From: Chryseobacterium turcicum
Lineage (GTDB): Bacteria > Bacteroidota > Bacteroidia > Flavobacteriales > Weeksellaceae
Length of the DNA stretch: 64,000 nt
Assembly (NCBI RefSeq): GCF_021010565.1
Contig: NZ_JAJNAY010000001.1
Coordinates: forward strand, 910,001 to 974,000
Direction: 5' to 3'
Part shown: positions 55,301 through 63,615 of the stretch, in pieces
Position numbering within the stretch: position 1 is the first letter of the stretch
Layout: each line of letters opens with the position of its first letter
Made by a program: the position numbers and the translations under genes
The notes under the pieces: generated by a model
The model's database searches: none
The model's input: only the letters and a program-made list of their open reading frames with translations
What the model was told of the DNA's origin: nothing

Positions 55301-55338
55301 AAGCAATCTTTTGATAATCAGAAGATTGCTTTTTTTTT
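55301..55338 (+). terminator. terminator of tRNA-Gln copy 2
   Basis: AAGCAATCTT (55301-55310) pairs with AAGATTGCTT (55322-55331) and is followed by a T-run. The remaining gap to 55700 is AT-rich; its first ~100 bp still resembles the sequence after tRNA copy 1, and nothing else is visible. Confidence 0.88.
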
Positions 55339-55700
55339 GTTTCATTCTTTAATAATTTGTAATTCTTTAGTTAATCCAAGAATTGCCAAATTTCAAATAT
55401 TCCCTTCATTTTATCCAATATTTTTCATCATTTTTTATTCAAAGTGATTGTGTGGTTTCGGAATGAGTTGACAACCAGTGTTTTTTTTGATGAAAATTAT
55501 GGTTTAAAAAGCATTTTACAGCAATGATTTTTAATCATTTTACCACTATTTATTTTTTCTAATTTGCTCTAAAAAAACATTAAAATTATTTTAAAAGTAA
55601 TGCTAAAAAGAGGTTTTCAGAGAAAGAGTACAATAAAATTTTGTAGATTTAAGCTTACCAAAAATCATAGCCTGAATTTTAACCTGTAATTTTTTAACGG

Positions 55701-56705
55701 ATGCTAAGTCTTATAAAATCTAAAATCATTAAATTATATCAGTTTATTTCTTATCATGGGTTAGATGATTCAGATACAAATAGAGATAAGGATTTTACGA
55801 TTATGCTTAATCAATATTTCTTTCTACTATGCGTCATCTTTTTATTTCAAGGCTTTATAACGTATTTATTAATAGGACTAGAATTTAATGTATTTTTTTT
55901 AGGAATAACTGCATTGATAATTGCTCTATCTAGCTTTTTCTTTAAAAAATTTATTAAAAGCAGATACTTTATATTTTCAGTTTTTATCTATTTAACGTTA
56001 GTTGTTACTTATTACGCATCGATTACTGGCGTAGAGAGTGGCTGTTATATATATTATTTTTCAATACTCGCTGCGGTACCTATTTTTTTTAGTGTGAAAA
56101 AAGATACCGTTTTTGTGCTGTCAATATTTTTATTTGTGGTGGTTTGTCTATATGTTTCTGCATTCAATAATTTTCAATTATGGGGAGTAGAAGCACAATT
56201 TTCTCACAAAGGATTAGAGCATGGTTTTTTACTTCTAAATTTAACGTGTAAACTTCTTTTACTTGGTGTTAATTATTTCTTTTTAGAAGAAAAAAGAAAT
56301 GATTACTATAAAGCACTTCATCGAAATACTTTAAAAAGAGAAAAAATAGACAATCTAAATACTGAAATAAAAGCATTAAGAGAACTTTTTAATACAGAAG
56401 AACTCTCGGATGAAAATTTCAAAGATTTATTAATTTCTATTTCCTTGAATGATGTTGTATTTCTTGAAAAATTTCAACGAATATTTCCTTACTTTAAGAA
56501 AAATCTATTTGATAATACTGGAGTTTCACTTTCTACTTCAGAACTTACCTTGTGTGCTATAATGAAATTAGGACTTACGACTAAAGAGATTTCAATTCAT
56601 ACCGATGCTTCGTTAAAAGCCATCGAAGGAAGAAAATACCGATTAAGAAAAAAACTAAATATACCCTCCGATATTGATTTTACATTATGGTTTTCTAACT
56701 TTTAA
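55701..56705 (+). CDS. membrane-bound LuxR-type transcriptional regulator
   Basis: 334 residues. Six membrane helices lie between residues 35 and 195. A coiled segment (EEKRNDYYKALHRNTLKREK) and a helical linker follow. The C-terminal helix-turn-helix is LSTSELTLCAIMKLGLTTKE ISIHTDASLKAIEGRKYRLR KKL, the GerE/LuxR type found in Bacteroidetes regulators. No kinase or receiver domain is present, so it would sense a membrane signal and bind DNA directly. It lies between the giant-gene operon and the 597-residue gene and is a natural candidate to control them (inference). Confidence 0.82.
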   Translation: MLSLIKSKIIKLYQFISYHGLDDSDTNRDKDFTIMLNQYFFLLCVIFLFQGFITYLLIGLEFNVFFLGITALIIALSSFFFKKFIKSRYFIFSVFIYLTLVVTYYASITGVESGCYIYYFSILAAVPIFFSVKKDTVFVLSIFLFVVVCLYVSAFNNFQLWGVEAQFSHKGLEHGFLLLNLTCKLLLLGVNYFFLEEKRNDYYKALHRNTLKREKIDNLNTEIKALRELFNTEELSDENFKDLLISISLNDVVFLEKFQRIFPYFKKNLFDNTGVSLSTSELTLCAIMKLGLTTKEISIHTDASLKAIEGRKYRLRKKLNIPSDIDFTLWFSNF

Positions 56706-57066
56706 TGAATATTGAGTTATTTTATTTGTTGTTGATTTACAGTGTTTTATAAAATAGATTAGCCTTTTTTTTACTCGCGTGGGATAATGAGGGTTTGTAT
56801 ATGATAGGTCTCATTGATGATCCATCTATATTTGCATTAAACATTAATATGTGATTTATTTTTAAAAATATATCACTATTTCGACTCTACAATATTTGTC
56901 ATTTTAACGCAAATTATAAGAAATTTTACCTTGTGTAAATAGCTTATAAGATGTCCGTTTTTATATTACTTTCCTATGTTTCTTTATTTAATATTAATAC
57001 AAATTCTTTTAATGATAAGACCTCCTCCTTTGTTTTTTCAAAAGGAAGATTCAGCTTAATATAATA
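56706..57066. other. 361 bp leader region of the 597-residue gene
   Basis: AT-rich, no gene. A TATATTTG -7 box at 56826-56833 fits a Bacteroidetes promoter but has no -33 box at the right distance. If used, it gives a 5' leader of about 230 nt. Confidence 0.45.
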
Positions 57067-58860
57067 ATGAAAAAAAAAATAATGAAAAAATATATATTAC
57101 TATTGATGAGCTTTTTTTGTTTGTCATTAAATTTTGCGCAAGTAGGGATAAATACAGATAAACCAGCTTTGTATGCGGGTTTACATATTTCTGAGCGAAT
57201 GGATCCCGCAAGTACAACTCCGGATAAATACAATGGAATTATTATTCCGCGCTATACCGAAACTCAACGAGATACAGAACTTACGCCGAATATGAACACG
57301 GCACAAAACAGCATGTTGATTTATAATATTACTGAGGATTGTTATAATTATTGGAATCATGCAGAGCAGGAATGGAAAAGCCTTTGTGGTGCTTTAGGAA
57401 AATCTCAGTTCACTTTTGATTGTGCGGCAATAGAAGTGAAAGGAAATTATGTAAGAGGAAAAGAGCTTGATTCTTCCAATTATCTAGCGGTTCCGGTAAC
57501 AGTGACTAAGGCAGGCGAATATACATTTTATGCAACCACCACAAATGGATACAGCTTTTTTGTATCAGGAACTTTTCTTAAGCCAGGTTCTTACACTATA
57601 CAAGCTGTCGGACAAGGAACTCCTGTTGTAGCACAGACCGATGATTTAGCAATTAATGCTAATGGTGTTGAGGTTAATTGTACACCGCCGGTGAGAGTAA
57701 ATGTTCAGACTGATATTGCGACCTATACGTTGATTTGTTCTTCTGTTTCTGTACACGGTACCTATTTGAAAGGGGTGGCATTGGCATCAAGTAATAATAT
57801 CACATTGAATGTAAATGTGAGCAATCCGGGATCATATATAATCACCACAACAATGTTAAATGGTGTGATTTTTACTGCAACAGGTGTATTTTCTTCTACA
57901 GGTACAAATACGGTGACATTAATGGGAAGTGGAGCGCCTACTGTAAATGCAAATTTTGATGTAACCATCACATCCAATACTTTTGCAGGTAATGCAACGT
58001 GTAATGCGCAAATACCAATCACTTTGCCTGCTATGACTTATGCTGTGATTGGTGCTGATAACGTGTATTCGTGGCATCCAAATAATATCAGAGCCAAGGC
58101 TTTTAATAGTTCGAGTTTTGGACCTTCTGGTAAAGTTAAAATGGTTTCTTTTAATAATTTATGGAACACCAATAATCCTGCTACAGCGATAACTAATTTA
58201 AATGGTACAGTAAAACCTGATGTTGTATTGTACTACTCATTTGGTTTGGCTCCTACTGCTGGATTGGCCACTGCACTGAATAATTATGTAAATGCCGGAG
58301 GGGTTTTAATCTATGGTACAGCAGATAATGATGCCAATGGAACGAATACGATACTGAACGGGATTTTTGGAGAAAGTAATGCGCAACAACAAATTGCGGG
58401 TACTGGTTCTGTGGATGATAATGTTTACCCAATCAATAGTTTGCAAAACGACCCTATTATTAATGGGCCATTTGGGAATACTGCAGGAAAATACTGGGGC
58501 GAAGATAATAGCTCTACAGGAACTATTATCGTTAAAAAGCTTCCTGCTAATTCGGTACAGGTTGCAGCTGCTAATAATCAATTTTCAAAATACACCGTAG
58601 ACCCTTCCTATTCTACAGTTTGGTATAACGACACCAAGAATTTTGTGTATTTTGGTGATTCGGTAGGAGCTTCTGAAACCTCAACGAGTGAATTAGAGTA
58701 TCCGAGTTTATATAATAACGGAGTTCCTTTGACTAAAAGATACGGGCAGTATCCGAATCAAGGAACTCAGGCTCAATTTGTCTATAACTCTATTCTGGAG
58801 CTGAATGCTGTAGCATTGGCAATCAGAAAAGCCGCGACAATGGGGATTAATCCTCATTAG
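57067..58860 (+). CDS. secreted protein with N-terminal 'LIYN...W' module and Ig-like repeats
   Basis: 597 residues (592 from the ATG at 57082, which gives a neater signal peptide, KKYILLLMSFFCLSLNFAQ). After VGINTDKPA comes the module NGIIIPRYTETQRD...SMLIYNITEDCYNYW...WKSLCG. Two Ig-like repeats follow, about 110-190 and 205-295 (FDCAAIEVKGNYVRGKELDS and LICSSVSVHGTYLKGVALAS). The last ~280 residues (TYAVIGADNVYSWHPNNIRA, VNAGGVLIYGTADNDANG) recall a Rossmann/class I glutamine amidotransferase-like fold. No sorting domain recognised. Surface role likely. Confidence 0.78.
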   Translation: MKKKIMKKYILLLMSFFCLSLNFAQVGINTDKPALYAGLHISERMDPASTTPDKYNGIIIPRYTETQRDTELTPNMNTAQNSMLIYNITEDCYNYWNHAEQEWKSLCGALGKSQFTFDCAAIEVKGNYVRGKELDSSNYLAVPVTVTKAGEYTFYATTTNGYSFFVSGTFLKPGSYTIQAVGQGTPVVAQTDDLAINANGVEVNCTPPVRVNVQTDIATYTLICSSVSVHGTYLKGVALASSNNITLNVNVSNPGSYIITTTMLNGVIFTATGVFSSTGTNTVTLMGSGAPTVNANFDVTITSNTFAGNATCNAQIPITLPAMTYAVIGADNVYSWHPNNIRAKAFNSSSFGPSGKVKMVSFNNLWNTNNPATAITNLNGTVKPDVVLYYSFGLAPTAGLATALNNYVNAGGVLIYGTADNDANGTNTILNGIFGESNAQQQIAGTGSVDDNVYPINSLQNDPIINGPFGNTAGKYWGEDNSSTGTIIVKKLPANSVQVAAANNQFSKYTVDPSYSTVWYNDTKNFVYFGDSVGASETSTSELEYPSLYNNGVPLTKRYGQYPNQGTQAQFVYNSILELNAVALAIRKAATMGINPH

Positions 58861-58941
58861 TGAAAAATCTTACCATTTAAATTTTGAAAGAGTAATACAT
58901 CATCAGTTACTCAGCTCAATATTTGTTTGCTATCAATTACG

Positions 58942-58979
58942 AAAAGCCTTGTTAATCAATCGATTTTCAAGGCTTTTTT
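58942..58979. terminator. terminator after the 597-residue gene
   Basis: Stem AAAAGCCTTG (58942-58951) / CAAGGCTTTT (58968-58977) with a T-run. It lies in the 300 bp gap between convergent genes, which otherwise holds only the dispersed repeat at 59038-59130. Confidence 0.88.
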
Positions 58980-59037
58980 ATGTTTGATAAGTGAAATTGA
59001 GATTGGCAGCCTTATTTTAAATTTCATTATTTTACAA

Positions 59038-59130
59038 CTAGCCCAGATTGCAACGGCATCCTTTTTTGTTGAAAGGAATAGGGGATGGGACAAAAAAGAT
59101 AGAGTGGAAAGCTGGAAAAAGCTTCTAAAA
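59038..59130. repeat. dispersed flavobacterial repeat, copy 2
   Basis: Shares the ordered blocks of 24855-24951: CTAGCCCAGATTGCAACGGC, CATCCTTTTTTG, AAAAAAGATAGAGTGGAAAG and CTGGAAAAAGCTTCTAAAAA. The two copies differ in the central loop. Same orientation. Confidence 0.85.
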
Positions 59131-59161
59131 AAAAATAGGCTTCGATGGACTTAAATAGTTT

Positions 59162-62100
59162 CTAAAAACTTGCTTTCACCTGCATACTCCCAATGTGGAT
59201 GGTTCTTTCGCCAGAATTTCTTCCTTCGTAATTTAAATTTAACTGCAGAAAAGAGTTGATGGCTTGCTGAATAAAAACACTCCAGACCTGATTTTTTCCT
59301 GGTTTTAAACCATCAAGCATTTGGTTTCCTACAATACTGAAGCTATTTCCAGTAAAATCATTGTTGATAAATGAGAAATTTCCTCTAATTGATGTTTTCT
59401 TGCGCTCCCATTGGATGGTTCCGGTAATATCAAATGCTTTTAAGAGTTCTTCACCGTCTTTTCTCTGTTTTTCACGGTAAGCCGATGAAAATTCTGCCTG
59501 AATAGCGTCGGTGAATTTATAGGTCGCTTTTGGCTTGGTTTCAAAATTATTAAGCCTGTAATCTCTTGTTGCAAAGAGTTGTGATGAGTTTTTTAAATCG
59601 TGAATAGAGTTCTCCCAATCGATTCTGAATTCTTTATTAAACCAATATCCTACATTCACAAAATTGGAAGTCTGATTTCTTTCTTCATTACTGAAATTGG
59701 CATTCAGGAGGTTGTCATTTTGTATAAAACGGTAATTTCCGTTCCAGCCAGATTTTTCGGTAGGATTAAACTGCATCGACATCAAAATGTTCTGATTTTT
59801 TAGAATCTGATTTTCACCTTTTTCAAAAGGATTTATCACCAAAACTTTATCTTTTTTGTAGAATGAATTCTGAGAATTTAATGAAATATTAAAATTCCAG
59901 CGTTTTAAAAATTTATTTTCTGAACTGAAAACAACCGCCGGATTAACAAATAAAGCGAGCTGTAATTTATTTTTATTAGAAGGAATATACCGCACCGAAT
60001 TGGTGTAAATTCTGATATATTGAGCCAAGTCAGAATATTCTGCAATCTCAAATTCGTCGAGTTGTTGCACGCCATCACCGTTGTAGTCGGTCCATTTGTA
60101 AATACCTTGTCCGTCGGTAACTTTAATGTATTGAAATTCTCTCTGCGCTTCCTGTCCGTTTCCTAATTCATAAAACGCCTGAAGACGCATTCCGTTTTTG
60201 AATAATTGCTGGTTATACAAAATATTACCCACCACAAAATCTTTATTTTGGTCTGTATCTACAATATCATCTTTATAGAAGAATTTTCTGTAGTGTAGTA
60301 AAGCGTTTAAGGTTGTTTTTTCAGTTTTAATGATTTGACTTTCTGCCATGAAACCTAAAATTCTGTTGGTGTTCTGAAGTCTGTTGTCGCGTACCGAGTC
60401 ATTTTCTCTCACGTACATTTTCGCTAAAAGCTTCGTTCTTGTGCTGTCGCCTATTTTTTTCTGTACGAAAAGTTCTTTCCAACTAAAACTTGTGACATCC
60501 ATCAACTGAGTGTCGTTGTATTTTTTTTCATTGTGCTCCATGCTTCCGCCTACTGCCCAGCTTCCTTTTTTGCCGGTATACTCGGTTCCTGCTCCTCCAC
60601 GGATGAATTTTGTGTCTTGCAGAGTAGCATTGGTATTAAGGTAAGATAAATTTCCTTTTGTGTTGAATTTTCCTTTAATCCAGCCAAAATCAAGGTCATT
60701 TTTTGTTCCTTTATAAGAATCCTGCTCGTCAAGATAATTGATTCTGTAGTTTAAAGTAGATTTATTATTCCATTTATTAAGAAAGCTGAAAATGAAACGG
60801 TTTTGCGTTAAACCATTAAATTCTTTCGCTAAGTTGAAGTCACGGGAGAATTCTACATCATTAATACGGTCTAAAATATGAAACTGCTTTTCAATATATT
60901 GGTACTCAAAACTTGGAGTACCTTTCCAGCTGTTTTTAGTGAATGTTTTGTTTCCAAAAATCCTAGCTGCATATCCCAAATTCTGGTCAGAATCTTTTGA
61001 TGAAAACAGGTTGATGTCGTAATTACTCAACGAGATATCAGTACCTATTTTACCGTCTTTCAACAAATATTCAGAGTTTAAAGTATAAACCTGAGATTTT
61101 TGTGGTGAAGGAAGTTTTCTTACCGCACGATAATCTCCTAAATTGGGGCCAACGTATTCGAAAACCCTTCCGTTATTGGTCGTTTGAGTGAGTTTGTAAT
61201 CTCCAAGATTGGCTCCAAAATAAGTAAACGAAACTTGATACAAAGTTTGGGTAGCATCTGTAGAAAACTGATAATAATTTCCGTTAGGACTCAGAACAAG
61301 ACTGTAAAGAATTTTGTTGACATCGTATTCTGCAACGACACCTGAAGGTGCGTACATTAAGTTTAAATCATTTCCGGCATCTGCTAAAATCTGCTCGTCT
61401 TCTTTAGATAAATTTAAAGCTAATGGAGCATTTTTATTATCATTCTCCATAAACCAGTTTAAGCCTATTTTTAATTTTTCTCTTTGATGCTCAACTTTTC
61501 CGGTAAATAAGTATCTAGAGTAATTTCTGTTGGCGTAATTGAAAGAAATGGTAATGAAATTCTGTTGGAAAATCGGTCTGAAACTGGTAAAAGTAACTTC
61601 TCCTGTATTGTAATTAATGATATAATCTTGGTTTTCTCCACGTTTCATCAAGATACCATCGATGAAAACCTGCTCTGAACCAGAAATTAGGGTAATAAAC
61701 TGCTCGCCATTTTTCCCGGTTAAACGATACGGTCCCTGGTTTCCTTCAATACCCTGAAAACGAATTCTGTGAAATTCGCTTCGTGCAACACCCGCTGAAA
61801 TATCTACAAAAGTTTTGTTATCAGTCCCAAGCTGAGTCTGAAACTGAATTCCCATGCTTCGACGCTGATATTTGGCAAAATAATTTTTAGAATCTACCAA
61901 ATCTAAATGTCCGGCTCTAAGAATAGATTTATCCTTAATATTAAGCTGCATATAAATTTTGTCAAATTCTTCTAAAGTCTGCGTGTAACCATCTGCCTGA
62001 ATCGGTAAATTGTGGTCTGAAATACTTGCTAAAACGGTAACATCTTTTGAAAGCCTACCGGAAATTTGAAGGTCCATCGAGCTTTGTACCGACTGTCCCT

Positions 62101-62425
62101 GATTATTACCAAAAGTAATCCCTCGAATAATTGAACCTTTTGAATTTAATTCTCCTAAAAATCTTTTAGAATCATTCTTTGCCAATACCGCTTCATCTAC
62201 AATAATTCGGTTGCTGGTTTTCACAAAATCCATGGTGTCTTTTGCGAAAATATCCCGTCCGAATTTTAAAGCGAGAATACTGTCTTTTTTTATTGCTAAA
62301 ATACTGTCATTCTTAGAAGAGATAGAATCTTTAGGGATATTGGGATTTTTCCATGAAAATATTTGAGCATTATTCATTGATAAGCCCATGAAAAAAAGTA
62401 CGAATATCAGAATAGAATTCTGCAA
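59162..62425 (-). CDS. large outer-membrane beta-barrel protein (1087 residues)
   Basis: Starts with TTG (complement of 62423-62425), needed to keep the signal peptide (SILIFVLFFMGLSMNNAQ). The N-terminal part is repetitive (DSISSKNDSILAIKKDSILALK), then GIIRGITFGNN-like and QISGRLSKDVTVLASISDHN strands, a domain with SGSEQVFIDGILMKRGENQD, and about 700 residues of alternating amphipathic strands ending in a hydrophobic terminal strand. This is a conserved-looking Bacteroidetes outer-membrane protein of unknown role. It is not SprA (far shorter) and I see no TonB plug. Confidence 0.8.
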   Translation of the reverse strand: MQNSILIFVLFFMGLSMNNAQIFSWKNPNIPKDSISSKNDSILAIKKDSILALKFGRDIFAKDTMDFVKTSNRIIVDEAVLAKNDSKRFLGELNSKGSIIRGITFGNNQGQSVQSSMDLQISGRLSKDVTVLASISDHNLPIQADGYTQTLEEFDKIYMQLNIKDKSILRAGHLDLVDSKNYFAKYQRRSMGIQFQTQLGTDNKTFVDISAGVARSEFHRIRFQGIEGNQGPYRLTGKNGEQFITLISGSEQVFIDGILMKRGENQDYIINYNTGEVTFTSFRPIFQQNFITISFNYANRNYSRYLFTGKVEHQREKLKIGLNWFMENDNKNAPLALNLSKEDEQILADAGNDLNLMYAPSGVVAEYDVNKILYSLVLSPNGNYYQFSTDATQTLYQVSFTYFGANLGDYKLTQTTNNGRVFEYVGPNLGDYRAVRKLPSPQKSQVYTLNSEYLLKDGKIGTDISLSNYDINLFSSKDSDQNLGYAARIFGNKTFTKNSWKGTPSFEYQYIEKQFHILDRINDVEFSRDFNLAKEFNGLTQNRFIFSFLNKWNNKSTLNYRINYLDEQDSYKGTKNDLDFGWIKGKFNTKGNLSYLNTNATLQDTKFIRGGAGTEYTGKKGSWAVGGSMEHNEKKYNDTQLMDVTSFSWKELFVQKKIGDSTRTKLLAKMYVRENDSVRDNRLQNTNRILGFMAESQIIKTEKTTLNALLHYRKFFYKDDIVDTDQNKDFVVGNILYNQQLFKNGMRLQAFYELGNGQEAQREFQYIKVTDGQGIYKWTDYNGDGVQQLDEFEIAEYSDLAQYIRIYTNSVRYIPSNKNKLQLALFVNPAVVFSSENKFLKRWNFNISLNSQNSFYKKDKVLVINPFEKGENQILKNQNILMSMQFNPTEKSGWNGNYRFIQNDNLLNANFSNEERNQTSNFVNVGYWFNKEFRIDWENSIHDLKNSSQLFATRDYRLNNFETKPKATYKFTDAIQAEFSSAYREKQRKDGEELLKAFDITGTIQWERKKTSIRGNFSFINNDFTGNSFSIVGNQMLDGLKPGKNQVWSVFIQQAINSFLQLNLNYEGRNSGERTIHIGSMQVKASF

Positions 62426-62509
62426 GTCTTTAAAAATAATTGGTAAAAATAACTAAAAAATGTGAACCGTTTCCTCTTTAGCATTATTAACAGTAAATTA
62501 ACCTTAATA

Positions 62510-62541
62510 TTGTCTCAAAGAGAAAAATTGCCCTAATTTTG
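62510..62541 (+). promoter_or_regulatory. promoter of the first lamin-tail gene
   Basis: TTG (62510-62512), 21 bp, TAATTTTG (62534-62541) matches TAnnTTTG. The start codon is 35 bp further on. Confidence 0.65.
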
Positions 62542-62575
62542 CCATGTAAATTATTAATAATTAAAAAATTAAGTT

Positions 62576-63445
62576 ATGAAAAAAGTTTTTATTATCTTGG
62601 GTATTGCTTTTTCAGCAATTATGATTGATGCGCAAGTTTCAATGGCACAGATCTATGCAAATGGAGGGAATTCTGGAGCAACTTACAATAGAGATTTTGT
62701 AGTTCTTTTCAATAAAACTAGCTCAGCTGTTAATATGTCTGGATGGTCTATACAATATGGATCAGCAACTTCTACTGCTAGTTGGAGTGGAAAAGTAACA
62801 CTTCCTGCAGGTGCAACTATTGCTCCATACTCTTACTATTTAGTTGGGCTTGCTTCTAATAATGTTAATACGGGAGCTGTTTTACCTGTTGCTGTTGATT
62901 TTGATGGAGGTTTATCTGGTAGTGGTACTGTTAACTTGGGAGGAAATGGTAAAGTTGCACTAATGAGTAACGATACCACAATCAATGGAGCGTCTCCTAC
63001 TGGTGCTATTGATTTTGTTGGTATGGGTACAGCGAATGCATCAGAAGGTACTGATACTAGCGTTGTAGGATCTGCAACTAATTCTATTTTTAGACTAAAT
63101 GGAGGTTGTACTGATACCAATAATAATGGAGCTGATTTTATAATTGGTGCTGTTAATCCAATTAACTCAAGTGCAGCTGTGAACAACTGTGGAACTTTAA
63201 GTATTACTGATGTAGTTTTATCTAAATCAAACTTCATAAAAAACACTTTCGTTAAAAATGACGAAATCACTTTTGGAGCAGATGCAAAAGAAGTTAAAAT
63301 TTATACATTAACGGGTCAATTAGTGAAAACAGCTTCTGTAAAAGCTAACGGAACTTTAAATATTGCTGAATTAGCTGAAGGTAACTATATCGTTACAGGA
63401 ACTGTAAATAATCAAGCTGTTTCTCAGAAAATTTTGAAAAACTAA
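62576..63445 (+). CDS. secreted lamin-tail-domain protein with type IX sorting domain
   Basis: 289 residues. Signal peptide (LGIAFSAIMIDAQ). A lamin-tail-type beta domain, about 20-200, starts MAQIYANGGNSGATYNRDFV VLFN and has VNMSGWSIQYGSA, TLPAGATIAPYSYYLVGLAS. The last ~75 residues are a type A T9SS sorting domain: NDEITFGADAKEVKIYTLTG QLVKT... LNIAELAEGNYIVTGTVN. It should be exported by T9SS to the surface or medium. Nuclease or adhesion roles are known for lamin-tail proteins, but no catalytic domain is present. Confidence 0.88.
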   Translation: MKKVFIILGIAFSAIMIDAQVSMAQIYANGGNSGATYNRDFVVLFNKTSSAVNMSGWSIQYGSATSTASWSGKVTLPAGATIAPYSYYLVGLASNNVNTGAVLPVAVDFDGGLSGSGTVNLGGNGKVALMSNDTTINGASPTGAIDFVGMGTANASEGTDTSVVGSATNSIFRLNGGCTDTNNNGADFIIGAVNPINSSAAVNNCGTLSITDVVLSKSNFIKNTFVKNDEITFGADAKEVKIYTLTGQLVKTASVKANGTLNIAELAEGNYIVTGTVNNQAVSQKILKN

Positions 63446-63480
63446 TTTTCGATTAATTATCACTCGAAATTAATATTGCA

Positions 63481-63508
63481 AACCGCTTCTAAGAAGTGGT
63501 TTTTTTTT
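63481..63508 (+). terminator. terminator after the first lamin-tail gene
   Basis: AACCGCTTCT (63481-63490) pairs with AGAAGTGGTT (63492-63501; one wobble), followed by a T-run. Confidence 0.88.
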
Positions 63509-63615
63509 CTTCAATATGTGATTTTGTTTTTAATAATTCAAAACATGTGGTATATGATTGTTGATATGGTATTAATTTTGTATAAATTATTATCAATCAA
63601 CTAAAATATAACATT

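Noticed and set aside
42445..55302. Active prophage or integrative element at tRNA-Gln
   Set aside because: The bracketed segment has no integrase, replication, conjugation or phage structural gene. Only a degraded or recombination-made island is tenable.
59162..62425. SprA (T9SS translocon) identity for the 1087-residue protein
   Set aside because: SprA is more than twice as long and has different N-terminal motifs. Only a generic outer-membrane barrel is supported.
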